From Pseudogemmatithrix spongiicola (lineage in GTDB: Bacteria; Gemmatimonadota; Gemmatimonadetes; Gemmatimonadales; Gemmatimonadaceae): a stretch of 64,000 nucleotides of DNA. The notes below the pieces were generated by a model that worked only from the letters and a program-made list of their open reading frames with translations, did not search any database and was not told the DNA's origin. Made by a program: the position numbers and the translations under genes. This document shows positions 54,408 through 62,944 of the stretch, one piece after another (the first letter of the stretch is position 1; every line of letters starts with the position of its first letter). The DNA is taken from the NCBI RefSeq assembly GCF_030623445.1, contig NZ_CP130613.1, positions 1,240,001-1,304,000 of the forward strand, written 5' to 3'.

Positions 54408-55445
54408 TTACGGCGCTGAGCGACGCGCGGCCTCGTGCGGGCATCCATCGCCCCCAAACGACCAGCCGCGGCAGAAGAGATGCGTGAGTGGGTTCGCCTC
54501 CGGATGGTCGCAATGCGCTGGCCCGTGGGCTGCGTGCTGGCCCGGGTCGCTGAGTGGATGCAACACCATCACGCCGGAACTCCAAGCAAGGAGCAATGCC
54601 ACCGATGCCGCAATGAGCGAACGCGTGGACGTGTGTGATACCACCAGTGCATCCTCGCCGGCAAGACGCCGAATGCGGCGCGGCAACAAATCGGCGCGCT
54701 GAAATCCCACTGTCGCGGCAACGGGAGTCGATGCCCCCCCGCCGAGCTTGAGCACAGCTGAGGCGAGCGGCAACGCGAGGCACAGCGCCACTTCATCGTC
54801 AGCCGTGATCTCCACCTCGTCCTCCAAGTCAGCGGCGACTCGGCGAAGGACGGGAAGCCAAAACAGCAACGAGGCCAGCGAGCGAAGTGCGAACAGACGC
54901 AGCGGATCGCGTCGCCGCAGGTGCACGGCTTCGTGCGCGAGCACGGCGGTGAGCTCGTCAGGTGTAAGTCGCTCGCTGAGGTCGGTCGCAACGACGACCC
55001 GTGGCCGAACCCAACCCGTCGTAAAGGCAGGCATCGGTAGTCCACGCACGGCCCACACTTGCTCGATGCGAAGTCCTGCCGCGAGCGCGGCACGTCCCAT
55101 CGCAGAGTCTGGGCTCACGCGCGCTTGTGGAAGGTCGCGCATGACGCGTCCGTGTCGCCACAGCACCCGCCCCCGCTCCAATACAACGAACACGACGCCC
55201 GCGTAGAGCAGCCAATGCGCAATGTCGTGCACGGGCTCAAGAAATTGGTGCAACGCGACCAAGCACAGCATCGCGAGATGATGTTGCTCGGCCGAGAGCC
55301 ACGGTACCGCGCCGAGCACGTGATGTCCGACGACTGGCGTGACGCCGAGGAGCAGCAGGGCGACAATTGCGAAGAGCAAGAGGCGCCGGCGTCGCTCCTC
55401 CCGGCGTATGACAGGGGGGCGGACGCCGGCGCTCGCCGACGCCAT
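54408..55445 (-). CDS. M56-family (BlaR1-like) membrane protease with His/Cys-rich tail
   Basis: 345 residues with four or so membrane helices. The zinc-protease site HEAVH is at 171-175, within VLAHEAVHLRRRDPL, and ITADDEVA supplies the downstream acidic ligand. BlaR1 relatives end in a penicillin-binding sensor domain; here the extracytoplasmic end is instead a short tail with several His and Cys residues (QHAAHGPAHCDHPEA and later FCRG, GCPHE). This points to direct metal sensing. Its partner repressor is the next gene, four bases away. Confidence 0.82.
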   Translation of the reverse strand: MASASAGVRPPVIRREERRRRLLLFAIVALLLLGVTPVVGHHVLGAVPWLSAEQHHLAMLCLVALHQFLEPVHDIAHWLLYAGVVFVVLERGRVLWRHGRVMRDLPQARVSPDSAMGRAALAAGLRIEQVWAVRGLPMPAFTTGWVRPRVVVATDLSERLTPDELTAVLAHEAVHLRRRDPLRLFALRSLASLLFWLPVLRRVAADLEDEVEITADDEVALCLALPLASAVLKLGGGASTPVAATVGFQRADLLPRRIRRLAGEDALVVSHTSTRSLIAASVALLLAWSSGVMVLHPLSDPGQHAAHGPAHCDHPEANPLTHLFCRGWSFGGDGCPHEAARRSAP

Positions 55446-55449
55446 CGCG

Positions 55450-55914
55450 TTAACCGTCCTGCTCGCGAAGCTTGCGACGAATCAGGCGTGCGAGTTCGGC
55501 TAGCTGCTCGGGATCGCGTTCGGCGAGCACGTCGACGATCGACGCCGTCACCGCTTCGGCACCGAGCGAGAGGATACCCTCCACCGCCCGCCGCGAAGCT
55601 TGCGAGACAAACTCCGGCTCGTCCACGCGCGCCGTGAAATGCAGCAACCCATCCACGCGCCCGCGCGACAGAAACCCCTTGCGCACGAGGCGATTGAGCA
55701 CCGTCGTACTCGTCAGGGGTGAAACAGGATGCTCAGCCCGCAGACGGTCGTGAATCTCTCGCGCACTCAGTGGCCGCGCGGCGTCCCAGCACAGTCGCAT
55801 CAGTCGGGATTCGAGCTCACCTAAGACGGTGCCAACCCCGCTCCCTGAGAGATTCATCGTCTCCGGGAGCCGGGGTGACTTGGGAGAAAGGATACGACGC
55901 TTGCGAGGTGACAT
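55450..55914 (-). CDS. BlaI/MecI/CopY-family repressor
   Basis: 154 residues, winged helix: GELESRLMRLCWDAARPLSAREIHDRL, then STTVLNRLVRKGFLSRGRVDGLLHF, followed by a dimerisation domain ending LAELARLIRRKLREQ. The family binds dyads over its target promoters and is cleaved by the M56 partner when an inducer is sensed. A half-site TACTCTG overlaps its own start. It is the only regulator within the copper island and the likely user of the TTTAC-N5-GTAAA operators. Confidence 0.88.
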   Translation of the reverse strand: MSPRKRRILSPKSPRLPETMNLSGSGVGTVLGELESRLMRLCWDAARPLSAREIHDRLRAEHPVSPLTSTTVLNRLVRKGFLSRGRVDGLLHFTARVDEPEFVSQASRRAVEGILSLGAEAVTASIVDVLAERDPEQLAELARLIRRKLREQDG

Positions 55915-55960
55915 ACTCTGACTCTAGGGGCGAGAGGGTCGGTGCGGCAACCGCGATGAC

Positions 55961-56476
55961 TCAGGGCATCGGCGGATCACTGGGCCGGCGGGCACGGCTA
56001 GCCGTGTGCGTCAGGCGCACGACCCATCGCGCGCCACGGCGCTCAAGAATCGCTGTGCCGCGCCCAACCACGTCAGCCTTGCCGTTGGGCAGGTCCGCGC
56101 TCAGCGCGTAGCGAAACGTGGCCCACGCAAGATTGCCGGACACGCGCGCTTCAATTTCGAAGGGCCGATACCGGAAGTTGCTGAACTCCTTGAGTTCCGG
56201 CGCGAGGTGATTGTCGCGATAGTCCGTCCACCCGCGATTGATGCCGGAGCCCTCAATGACCAGGAGGCTGTCACCGGCGTAGATCGAATCGAGGGCCGCG
56301 AGGTCGCCGCGCTCCGCGGCAGCGAAGAGCGCCTGGATCGCCTGAATCACGGACGCGACCTCAGCGCTCGGCGTCGCTTGGTGGCCAGCGTGTGCGTGGT
56401 CCTGCGCGTTGGCGCGGCCTGCGAGTGCAACGGTCATCGCGACGGCAACGGCGAGGCGGCGAGAGATACCAGACAT
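55961..56476 (-). CDS. Secreted SnoaL/NTF2-like protein
   Basis: 171 residues from the inner ATG; signal peptide ends RANAQ, with His-rich DHAHAGHQ just after it. IQALFAAAERGDLAALDSIYAGDSLLVIEGSGINRGWTDYRDNHL and KADVVGRGTAILERRGARWVVRLTHTASRARR are the NTF2/SnoaL fold. Such small secreted proteins are common in metal-resistance islands of this type, with no proven activity. It is divergent from copA and shares the operator-bearing gap. Confidence 0.75.
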   Translation of the reverse strand: MSGISRRLAVAVAMTVALAGRANAQDHAHAGHQATPSAEVASVIQAIQALFAAAERGDLAALDSIYAGDSLLVIEGSGINRGWTDYRDNHLAPELKEFSNFRYRPFEIEARVSGNLAWATFRYALSADLPNGKADVVGRGTAILERRGARWVVRLTHTASRARRPSDPPMP

Positions 56477-56529
56477 TAGGGCGAGGAGGTTGGAGAAAAG
56501 GGGAAGGAACGACGAACCTGTCAATAGAG

Positions 56530-56544
56530 TCTACTCTGTGTGAA
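56530..56544. promoter_or_regulatory. Operator copy 2, imperfect dyad
   Basis: TCTACTCTGTGTGAA, same spacing as copy 1 with two mismatches between arms. It lies 60 bp before copy 3, about six turns of DNA, so both may lie on one face. Confidence 0.6.
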
Positions 56545-56589
56545 CTGCAGTCGGCAAGTGCCAAAGGATGCAGGGTGGAGAAGAGGGGC

Positions 56590-56604
56590 TTTACAGAACG
56601 TAAA
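56590..56604. promoter_or_regulatory. Operator copy 3 before copA
   Basis: TTTACAGAACGTAAA, a perfect 5-bp inverted repeat with 5-bp spacer, 41 bases before the copA start. It has the same arms as copy 1 but a different spacer. Confidence 0.7.
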
Positions 56605-56644
56605 ACACGGGCCTAGCTTTCGGTTAGGCGCCGTTCTTAGCCCG

Positions 56645-58555
56645 ATGGCCCATTCTTCTCGTGTCAAGCGAACTATTACCGTGACTCAACCGCGTCAAAA
56701 CTTCCACGTCTCGCGCCGGAGCTTCCTCGAGGCTGGTGCACTCCTCGGCGCTGCGGCTGCGCTACCCGAACCGCTCCGCGCGGGCGTTGCCACAGCACCT
56801 TCTCTGAACCCCGGTCTACCCGCGCTTGCTCCTGCGCCCGGCGGCGTGCGCGAGTACGACCTCACTATCGCCGAAACCATTGTGCGACTCGATGGGCGGA
56901 ACGCCCGCGCGACGACGATCAATGGGACCGTGCCCGGGCCTGTGCTGCGATTCCGCGAGGGCGAAGAAGCCGTCATCAGGGTGCGGAACACGCTGTCGGA
57001 AGACACTTCCATCCACTGGCACGGCATCATTTTGCCGCCCGAGATGGATGGCGTGCCGGGCTTAAGCTTCCCGGGCATTCGACCCGGCGAGACCTTTGAG
57101 TACCGATTCGCGGTGAAGCAGGCTGGCACTTATTGGTATCACAGCCACTCGGGGTTGCAGGAGCAGCTCGGCCACTACGGCGCATTGATCATCGAGCCGG
57201 CCGAGCGCAGCGGCCCCGCTTATGACCGCGAGCACGCGCTGGTGCTGTCCGACTGGACCTTCGAGAACCCGTACCGCGTCCTCTCGCGGCTCAAGAAGCA
57301 GCCGGACGCGTACAACTATCAGCGCCGGACGGTGGCCGACTTCTTCCGAGACGTCGCGCGCGACGGATTCTCGGCCACCATCAGTGATCGCTGGATGTGG
57401 GCCGGAATGCGGATGAATCCGACGGACATCGCGGACGTCACTGGCGCGACGTACAGCTACCTGCTGAACGGCCGCACCGCCGAGGAGCCTTGGACGGCGC
57501 AGTTCGCGCCGGGAGAACGCGTTCTGCTTCGCGTGATCAACGCGGCGGCGGGTTCGTACTTCGATGTACGCGTACCGGGCCTACCGATGACCGTCGTGCA
57601 AGTGAGCGGGCAGCCAGTGGAGCCCGTGGAGACTGAGGAGTTCCGCATCGCGATTGCAGAAACGTATGACGTGATTGTGCAGCTCCCCGACGACCGGGCC
57701 TACGCCGTGTACGCCGAGGCGATGGATCGCAGCGGCTTCACCGCAGCGACGTTGGCGCCTCGCGCCGGAGTGCTCGCCGACCTTCCGTCGCGTCGGCGCC
57801 GTCCGCTGCTCACGATGGCCGATATGGGGATGGATCACTCCGCGATGGGTGGGATGGACGGGATGGACCACGCCGAGATGGGACACGACATGCCGCCCAG
57901 CGCTCCGGCGACAGCCGCAGCCGATGACGAGCACGCGGGGCACGAGATGTCGGAGATGGGCGATGCCGCAGCGTTGCGAGCACCTGGGACGCTACCACCG
58001 GAGACGCCGCACGGCACCGACACGCACGGCAACGGCAACGCGATGGTCCCGATGAGCACGAAGAGTCGACTCGCCGAGCCGGGTGCGGGCCTGGGCGAGG
58101 ATGGCCGTCGCGTGTTGCTGTACTCGCAGCTGCGATCCGCGGCTCCCTACGCGGAGTTTCGCGCGCCGACGCGCGAAATCGAGATTCATCTCACGGGCAA
58201 TATGGAGCGCTTCACGTGGGCCATCGACGGTGTGCCCTATGATGAAGCGGAGCCCATCGAGTTCACCTACGGCGAGCGGATTCGCTTGACGATGGTGAAC
58301 GACACGATGATGAACCACCCGATGCACTTGCACGGGATGTGGATGGAGTTGGAGAACGGACAGGGCGACCGTAGCCCGCGGATCCACACCATCAACGTGA
58401 AGCCGGCGGAGCGCGTGTCGCTGTTGGTCACGGCGGACGCCCCTGGGCGATGGGCGTTTCATTGCCATGTGCTCTACCATATGGAGGTCGGGATGTTTCG
58501 TGAAGTGCGCGTGAGTGCGCCGACCGGCCACGAGGGGCATGGCGATGCCGAGTGA
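56645..58555 (+). CDS. copA: Copper resistance multicopper oxidase CopA
   Basis: 636 residues. The Tat signal is SRRSFLEAG, then three cupredoxin domains. Copper ligands: HWHG and HSHSG in domain 1, HPMHLHG and HCHVLYHMEVGM in domain 3, giving complete type 1, 2 and 3 sites. Between domains 2 and 3 is a Met-rich copper store, MADMGMDHSAMGGMDGMDHAE and MGHDMPP. It oxidises Cu(I) in the periplasm. The start was set at MAHSSRVKR, before the Tat signal. It overlaps copB. Confidence 0.96.
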   Translation: MAHSSRVKRTITVTQPRQNFHVSRRSFLEAGALLGAAAALPEPLRAGVATAPSLNPGLPALAPAPGGVREYDLTIAETIVRLDGRNARATTINGTVPGPVLRFREGEEAVIRVRNTLSEDTSIHWHGIILPPEMDGVPGLSFPGIRPGETFEYRFAVKQAGTYWYHSHSGLQEQLGHYGALIIEPAERSGPAYDREHALVLSDWTFENPYRVLSRLKKQPDAYNYQRRTVADFFRDVARDGFSATISDRWMWAGMRMNPTDIADVTGATYSYLLNGRTAEEPWTAQFAPGERVLLRVINAAAGSYFDVRVPGLPMTVVQVSGQPVEPVETEEFRIAIAETYDVIVQLPDDRAYAVYAEAMDRSGFTAATLAPRAGVLADLPSRRRRPLLTMADMGMDHSAMGGMDGMDHAEMGHDMPPSAPATAAADDEHAGHEMSEMGDAAALRAPGTLPPETPHGTDTHGNGNAMVPMSTKSRLAEPGAGLGEDGRRVLLYSQLRSAAPYAEFRAPTREIEIHLTGNMERFTWAIDGVPYDEAEPIEFTYGERIRLTMVNDTMMNHPMHLHGMWMELENGQGDRSPRIHTINVKPAERVSLLVTADAPGRWAFHCHVLYHMEVGMFREVRVSAPTGHEGHGDAE

Positions 58556-59333
58556 ACGTCGAGGCCGGCGGACGTCGCTGCTGCTGGCGGGACTTCTCAG
58601 CGCGAGCACGGTGCTCTTTTCGTCGGCTGGCCGCGTCCACGCACAAGGGCGCGATAGCGTACCGCACGATGCCTCCCACGGAATGAGGTGGGGGCGAGAG
58701 ACCTTCGTGCTGACGGAAGTGCTGGAGTACGACGCGGCCGGTGCTGCACGTCCCCTGCTTTTCGATGTGCTCGCGTGGACCGGCGGAGCGAGCCGCCGCC
58801 TGTGGTTCAAGGCCGACGGCAGCGCCGCGACCAGTGGGCGCGCGACGCACGGCGAGTACCAAGTGCTCTATGGCCGGATGCTCACGCCGTGGTGGGACGT
58901 GCAGTTGGGCGCCCGCGCCGACGTGCGCACGGCACCGGGCGCGAGCGCGTCGCGAGCGGGCGCCTTGGTCGGTCTGCAGGGATTGGCGCCGGGCTGGTTC
59001 GAGCTCGAGCCGTCGCTGTTCGTCACGACGGACGGCAATCTCTCCTTCGATCTGACCGCCTCGTACGACCTCTTCCTGACGCAACGGCTCGTGCTGCAGC
59101 CGCGCCTGGAGTCCACCCTGTCACTCAAGGACGACGACGCGTTCGGCGTCGGGCGAGGGTTGAGCAGTACTTCGTTCGGGTTGCGTACACGGTTCGAGAT
59201 TCGGCGTGAGTTCGCGCCGTATCTCGGCGTGGTCTGGGAGCGTGGCTATGGGCGGAGCGCGGAGTTGGCGCGGCTTGCTGGTGAATCGGCCAGCGAGACG
59301 CTGATCGTCGCGGGGCTGCGGTTGTGGAGGTAG
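58539..59333 (+). CDS. copB: Outer-membrane copper resistance protein CopB
   Basis: 264 residues overlapping the end of copA by 17 bases. Signal peptide ends RVHAQ. VLTEVLEYDAAGAARPLLFDVLAWTGG, GATHGEYQVLYGRML-type strands, and PHLGVVWER near the end (written PYLGVVWERGYG here) are the CopB barrel motifs, with SLSSTSFGLRTRFEIRREFAPYL before it. It resides in the outer membrane and accompanies CopA. The usual Met/His-rich N-terminal part is reduced. Confidence 0.88.
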   Translation: MAMPSERRGRRTSLLLAGLLSASTVLFSSAGRVHAQGRDSVPHDASHGMRWGRETFVLTEVLEYDAAGAARPLLFDVLAWTGGASRRLWFKADGSAATSGRATHGEYQVLYGRMLTPWWDVQLGARADVRTAPGASASRAGALVGLQGLAPGWFELEPSLFVTTDGNLSFDLTASYDLFLTQRLVLQPRLESTLSLKDDDAFGVGRGLSSTSFGLRTRFEIRREFAPYLGVVWERGYGRSAELARLAGESASETLIVAGLRLWR

Positions 59334-59502
59334 GGCGGACCTGGGAGTGACGTGTTTTCGCGACACCTGACGGGACGGGCCGCGGCTCGCGTGGCGCCGG
59401 GCACGCAGGAGAAGCGAAGGGTTGTCTCGGTTTGTGCATTCATCAGGCTGTGTGCGGCGAACAGTAGACGCCGCCCGGCGGCACCTATTCAAAGGAGGTA
59501 AC

Positions 59503-59612
59503 GTGTTGAGTTCGAACGAAGGCCAGCGGAGATCCGCGGATCAGGTCAGTCAGAGGAAGCAGTCCCCGGGACGCCGATTCGCTCGGCGCACGTGGCTGGC
59601 GGCGGCGCTAGG
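59503..59612 (+). pseudogene. DUF411 gene, 5' part, interrupted by IS481
   Basis: GTG with AAAGGAGG upstream. It encodes VLSSNEGQRRSADQVSQRKQ, a Tat-like RRFARRTWLAAALG and then runs into the IS element. Joining it to the segment after the element, minus one copy of the 6-bp duplication, restores a single open frame into the DUF411 domain. The intact protein would be a secreted metal-binding protein of about 180 residues. Confidence 0.85.
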
Positions 59613-60646
59613 TGTCGGTTCTAAGGACGTTGTTCACGCTGCATGAGGAAGTGGAGCAGCGGCGGGACGCGGCCGAGCGACCGGTGCGGCCGTTCGACGT
59701 TGTAGCAATCTAGGAAGTCGGGCAGCGCCGCGTTGCGGTGCGCCGAGGTCCGGTATGGCTTCTTGTAGGCCCAGCGGCGGAGCGCGGTCTGGATGAAGCG
59801 CTCCGCCTTGCCGTTCGTCTGCGGGCGGTAGGGCTTGGTGCGCAGGTGCCGGATCCCGTGCGCGGCCAGCGCGGCCTGCACCGCGTGGCTCGTGTACGCC
59901 TTGGCGTTGTCGGTCATCACACCGGTGACGGCGATGCCCAGCTGCGCAAACCAGCGGCGCGCCGCCTCGAGGAAGCGGGTGCACGCCGCCGCGTCCTGTG
60001 TCGGCAGCAGCGCCGCGTACGCGAGCCGCGTCGCGTCGTCGACCGCGACGTGGAGATGGTCCTGCCCGAGCCCCCGACGGCGGCCGACCTTCGAGCGGTT
60101 GCCGTGCGCGCGATGGCCCGCCGTGACGAAGCGATCGAGGGCCTTCGTGTCGACATGCACGAGCTCGCCGGGCGTCTCGCGCTGGTAGCGCGGCCCGCCC
60201 GTCGCCCCCGGGCCCTTCAGCCGGCCCTGGCCCGCGCGCGTGAGGACCCGGCCCACGGTCGAGACCGCGAGCCCGAGCCGCTCCGCGATCTCCGGCCCGG
60301 TGAGCCGCGTCGCGCGCAGGCGGAGAATCCGCTCGATGAGCGCCGGCCGCGTGGCGGTCGGCGAGCGATGCGGGCGCGAGGAGCGGTCGGCCAGCGCCGC
60401 CCAGCCCCCGGCCGCGAAGCGGCGCAGCCACTTGTAAGCCGTGCTCGGGCTGATGTGGAGGGCCGCGGCGACGGCGCGCACCGGCTCGCCGTCGAGGACC
60501 ACCCGGCGGACGAGCTCGGCTCGCCCCCAGGCGGTCAATCGCGCATTGTTGTGGATGTTCACTGAGGCCTCTGGCTGAAGGTTGGGTGGCTCGCACCTCC
60601 AGCTTCCTCAGTTATGCCTCAGTGAACAACCTCTTTAGAACCGACA
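59613..60646 (-). mobile_element. IS481-family insertion in the DUF411 gene
   Basis: 1034 bp with terminal inverted repeats starting TGTCGGTTCTAA at both ends. Exact 6-bp target duplication GCTAGG flanks it (59607-59612 and 60647-60652). A single transposase gene fills it. The perfect duplication means a recent insertion. Confidence 0.93.
59621..60562 (-). CDS. IS481-family transposase
   Basis: 313 residues. Two helix-turn-helix regions (RAVAAALHISPSTAYKWLRRF and LTGPEIAERLGLAVSTVGRVL) precede the rve-type DDE domain: VHVDTKALDRF, TGVMTDNAKAYTS and QTNGKAERFIQTALRRWAY. All three acids are present. The C-terminal segment CYNVERPHRSLGRVPPL is typical of IS481. It reads opposite to the gene it disrupts. 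Confidence 0.95.
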   Translation of the reverse strand: MNIHNNARLTAWGRAELVRRVVLDGEPVRAVAAALHISPSTAYKWLRRFAAGGWAALADRSSRPHRSPTATRPALIERILRLRATRLTGPEIAERLGLAVSTVGRVLTRAGQGRLKGPGATGGPRYQRETPGELVHVDTKALDRFVTAGHRAHGNRSKVGRRRGLGQDHLHVAVDDATRLAYAALLPTQDAAACTRFLEAARRWFAQLGIAVTGVMTDNAKAYTSHAVQAALAAHGIRHLRTKPYRPQTNGKAERFIQTALRRWAYKKPYRTSAHRNAALPDFLDCYNVERPHRSLGRVPPLLHFLMQREQRP

Positions 60647-60652
60647 GCTAGG

Positions 60653-61079
60653 CGGCGCTTCGCTGGCCGCCACGGCGTGGTGGTCTCGGCGGTCCGGCGA
60701 GGAGTCCGTCACAACGCCGGTGCTGGTGGCCCTCCACGCGTCGAGTGCCTGCCAGTGCTGCCATCTCTGGGCTCGCCGGATGGAGGAGGCGGGGTTTCGC
60801 ATCGAGACGACCTTCGCGCAGGACATCGGTGCCGTCAAGCGCGAGTTCGGCGTTCCGACGGCGCTGCAGTCGTGCCACACCGCGCTCGTCGAGGGATATG
60901 TGGTCGAGGGGCACGTGCCAGCGTCGGCGCTCGTCCGCTTGCTGACCGAGCGTCCATCGGTCAAGGGGCTCGCGGTGCCTGGAATGCCGGGCGGATCACC
61001 GGGAATGGAAAGCGCTCCGGCCGAGCCCTTCGACGTGATCGCGTTCACGACTGAGGGCGCGACGCACGTCTTCGCCTGA
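60653..61079 (+). pseudogene. DUF411 metal-binding protein, 3' part after IS481
   Basis: Continues the frame of the 5' part. HASSACQCCHLWARRMEEAGF holds the metal-site cysteines (the family has C-x-CC), and VPTALQSCHTALVEGYVVEGHVP and KGLAVPGMPGGSPGME are the DUF411 signature, used for periplasmic copper binding. A GTG at 60720 could start an N-terminally cut protein without a signal, so export is lost. The family is often encoded beside copA and copB, as here. Confidence 0.88.
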
Positions 61080-61092
61080 GCGTAGAGCCTGG

Positions 61093-62073
61093 TTGCCGAC
61101 GCCGGAGGACGGAGGGGATGACTCGCCGTCGCACCGGCGGCGTATCGTCCTGTTGGTCGGACTGATGCTGGCGATCACGACGTTGCACTACGCCATCCCG
61201 ACGGCAACACACGCGCAGCACCAGCTGCATATCGCGGCGCGCAAGCTCTACTTCTTGCCGGTGGGGGTCGCAGCGGCCTGGTTTGGCCTCCGGGGCTCGA
61301 TCCGCGCGACCGCCGTGATGAGCACGATGCTGGCGCTGCACGCCCTGCTACGCTGGCCGTCCGACACCATGGAGCGCGCCAACCAGCTCGCCGAGTTCGT
61401 GACGTTGTGGATCGTCGGAGCCGTGGTGGGCCTCCTCTTCGACCGCGAGCGCGGGCTCCTTGACGAGATCGCGAAGGCGCATGCGGCGGCGGTCACGGGG
61501 CTGGTGGCGGCGCTCGACTTGCGCGAGCACGACACCGGGACGCACTCGCTGCGCGTCCGCGCGTACACGCTGCTCTTGTCCCGTCGGCTCGGGCTCGACG
61601 CCGCGCGGCGCGAGGCCGTTGGACTCGGTGCGCTGCTGCACGACGTGGGGAAGATTGCCGTGCCGGACGGGATCCTGCTCAAGAGCGGACCCCTGACGTC
61701 CGCTGAGCAGGCCGTCATGCGGGAGCATCCGGCCGCGGGGTATCGCATCTTGTGTCGCGTCGGCATCCCGGCGGAGGCGGCCGAGTGCGTCCTAACGCAC
61801 CACGAACGATACGACGGTCGCGGCTATCCGCAGGGGCTCAGCGGCGACGCGATTCCTGTCGGCGCGCGGATCTTCGCCGTGGTCGATGCGTACGATGCCC
61901 TGACGTCGGTCCGTCCGTACCGTGGTGCCGTGTCGCACGCAGAGGCGGTCTCGACGATTCGAGCGGGTGCAGGGACACAGTTCGATCCGCGTGTCGTTGC
62001 GGCGATGATGGATCTTGGTGAAGCGGCCATTCGGCGGACTCGACGCCAGGCCGAGTCGGAACTCCCAACGTGA
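61093..62073 (+). CDS. Membrane HD-GYP domain protein
   Basis: 326 residues from a TTG; a later ATG at about residue 25 is possible. Three or so membrane helices come first (RIVLLVGLMLAITTLHY and later WIVGAVVGLLFDRE). The HD-GYP domain has the metal HD pair in GALLHDVGKIAVPD, the middle helix HHERYDGRGYPQGL (GYP motif written GYP in RGYPQ), and VDAYDALTSVRPYR. It cleaves cyclic di-GMP. No receiver domain. Its link to metal resistance is unclear. Confidence 0.85.
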   Translation: MPTPEDGGDDSPSHRRRIVLLVGLMLAITTLHYAIPTATHAQHQLHIAARKLYFLPVGVAAAWFGLRGSIRATAVMSTMLALHALLRWPSDTMERANQLAEFVTLWIVGAVVGLLFDRERGLLDEIAKAHAAAVTGLVAALDLREHDTGTHSLRVRAYTLLLSRRLGLDAARREAVGLGALLHDVGKIAVPDGILLKSGPLTSAEQAVMREHPAAGYRILCRVGIPAEAAECVLTHHERYDGRGYPQGLSGDAIPVGARIFAVVDAYDALTSVRPYRGAVSHAEAVSTIRAGAGTQFDPRVVAAMMDLGEAAIRRTRRQAESELPT

Positions 62074-62080
62074 GGCCATT

Positions 62081-62764
62081 TTGATCTCGACGGGAACGGA
62101 AGGAGGAAAGCGCGAGGGTTCGACGTATGTTCCGGCGCTGGGCCTGCGGGTCCTGACGCCGCTGTACGACCGTGCTGTCGCATTGACGACGCGCGAGCGC
62201 CGCTTCCGCGGCGCGCTGATTGCGCAGGCCGTGACGCGACCGGAGCTGGACATCCTTGATCTCGGCTGCGGCACGGGCTCGTTGACGATTGGAATCAAGC
62301 GAAGGGAGCCGAGCACTCGCATCGTCGGCGTGGATGGCGATCCCGAGGTCCTCCGGATCGCCACGCGCAAAGCCGCCGCGGCCGAGGTCTTGCTCGCGTT
62401 CGACTGCGCACTCGCACACGAGCTGCCGTATGCAGGTGCGTCGTTCGATCGGGTTGTCTCGAGCTTATTCTTCCACCATCTCACCTGGCAGAGCAAGCAG
62501 CAGGCAGCGGCGGAAGCGTACCGCGTGTTGCGCCCCGGGGGCGAGTTGCACGTGGCCGACTGGGGGCGCCCGAGCGGTCCCACGATGCGTGCACTGTTTC
62601 TCATCGTCCAGGCGCTGGATGGTGTGGCGACCACGCGCGACAACGTCGCGGGTCGGTTGCCGGAGCTGTTCGTGGCGGCTGGATTCGAGCAGGTCGTTCA
62701 AGAGGGACACGTGGACACGTCGTTGGGGACAATCGCGCTCTACAGAGCTCGGCGGCCCGAGTAG
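62081..62764 (+). CDS. UbiE/Coq5-like SAM-dependent methyltransferase
   Basis: 227 residues from TTG with GAGG nearby; no ATG start fits, and longer frames overlap the HD-GYP gene. LDILDLGCGTGSLTIGIKR is the SAM motif, VVGVDGDPEVLRIATRKA-like acidic loop, and SSLFFHHLTWQSKQQAAAEAYRVLRPGGELHVADWG shows the class I fold. Small-molecule acceptor unknown. Lies just after the HD-GYP gene. Confidence 0.83.
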   Translation: MISTGTEGGKREGSTYVPALGLRVLTPLYDRAVALTTRERRFRGALIAQAVTRPELDILDLGCGTGSLTIGIKRREPSTRIVGVDGDPEVLRIATRKAAAAEVLLAFDCALAHELPYAGASFDRVVSSLFFHHLTWQSKQQAAAEAYRVLRPGGELHVADWGRPSGPTMRALFLIVQALDGVATTRDNVAGRLPELFVAAGFEQVVQEGHVDTSLGTIALYRARRPE

Positions 62765-62944
62765 CGCCGGGTTCGGCGACGGCGCCCTCGATGAAGCCGG
62801 ATTGCGCCATCAGACGGAACTCGTCAATCGCCGTCAGGGTTGTCTGAACATCGCAGTCACGCTTCTTCTTCCTTGGCGCTGATGAAGCTCACCATTGCCA
62901 TGTTTGCGCGAGCCACTGCGTCCACCAACACCGGGCGCTCGGCG

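Noticed and set aside
59339-59500. Possible further attC-like or promoter elements between copB and the DUF411 gene
   Set aside because: The gap has neither the GCATAAC/GTTATGC ends nor the TTTAC-N5-GTAAA dyad; only a ribosome site for the DUF411 gene is seen.
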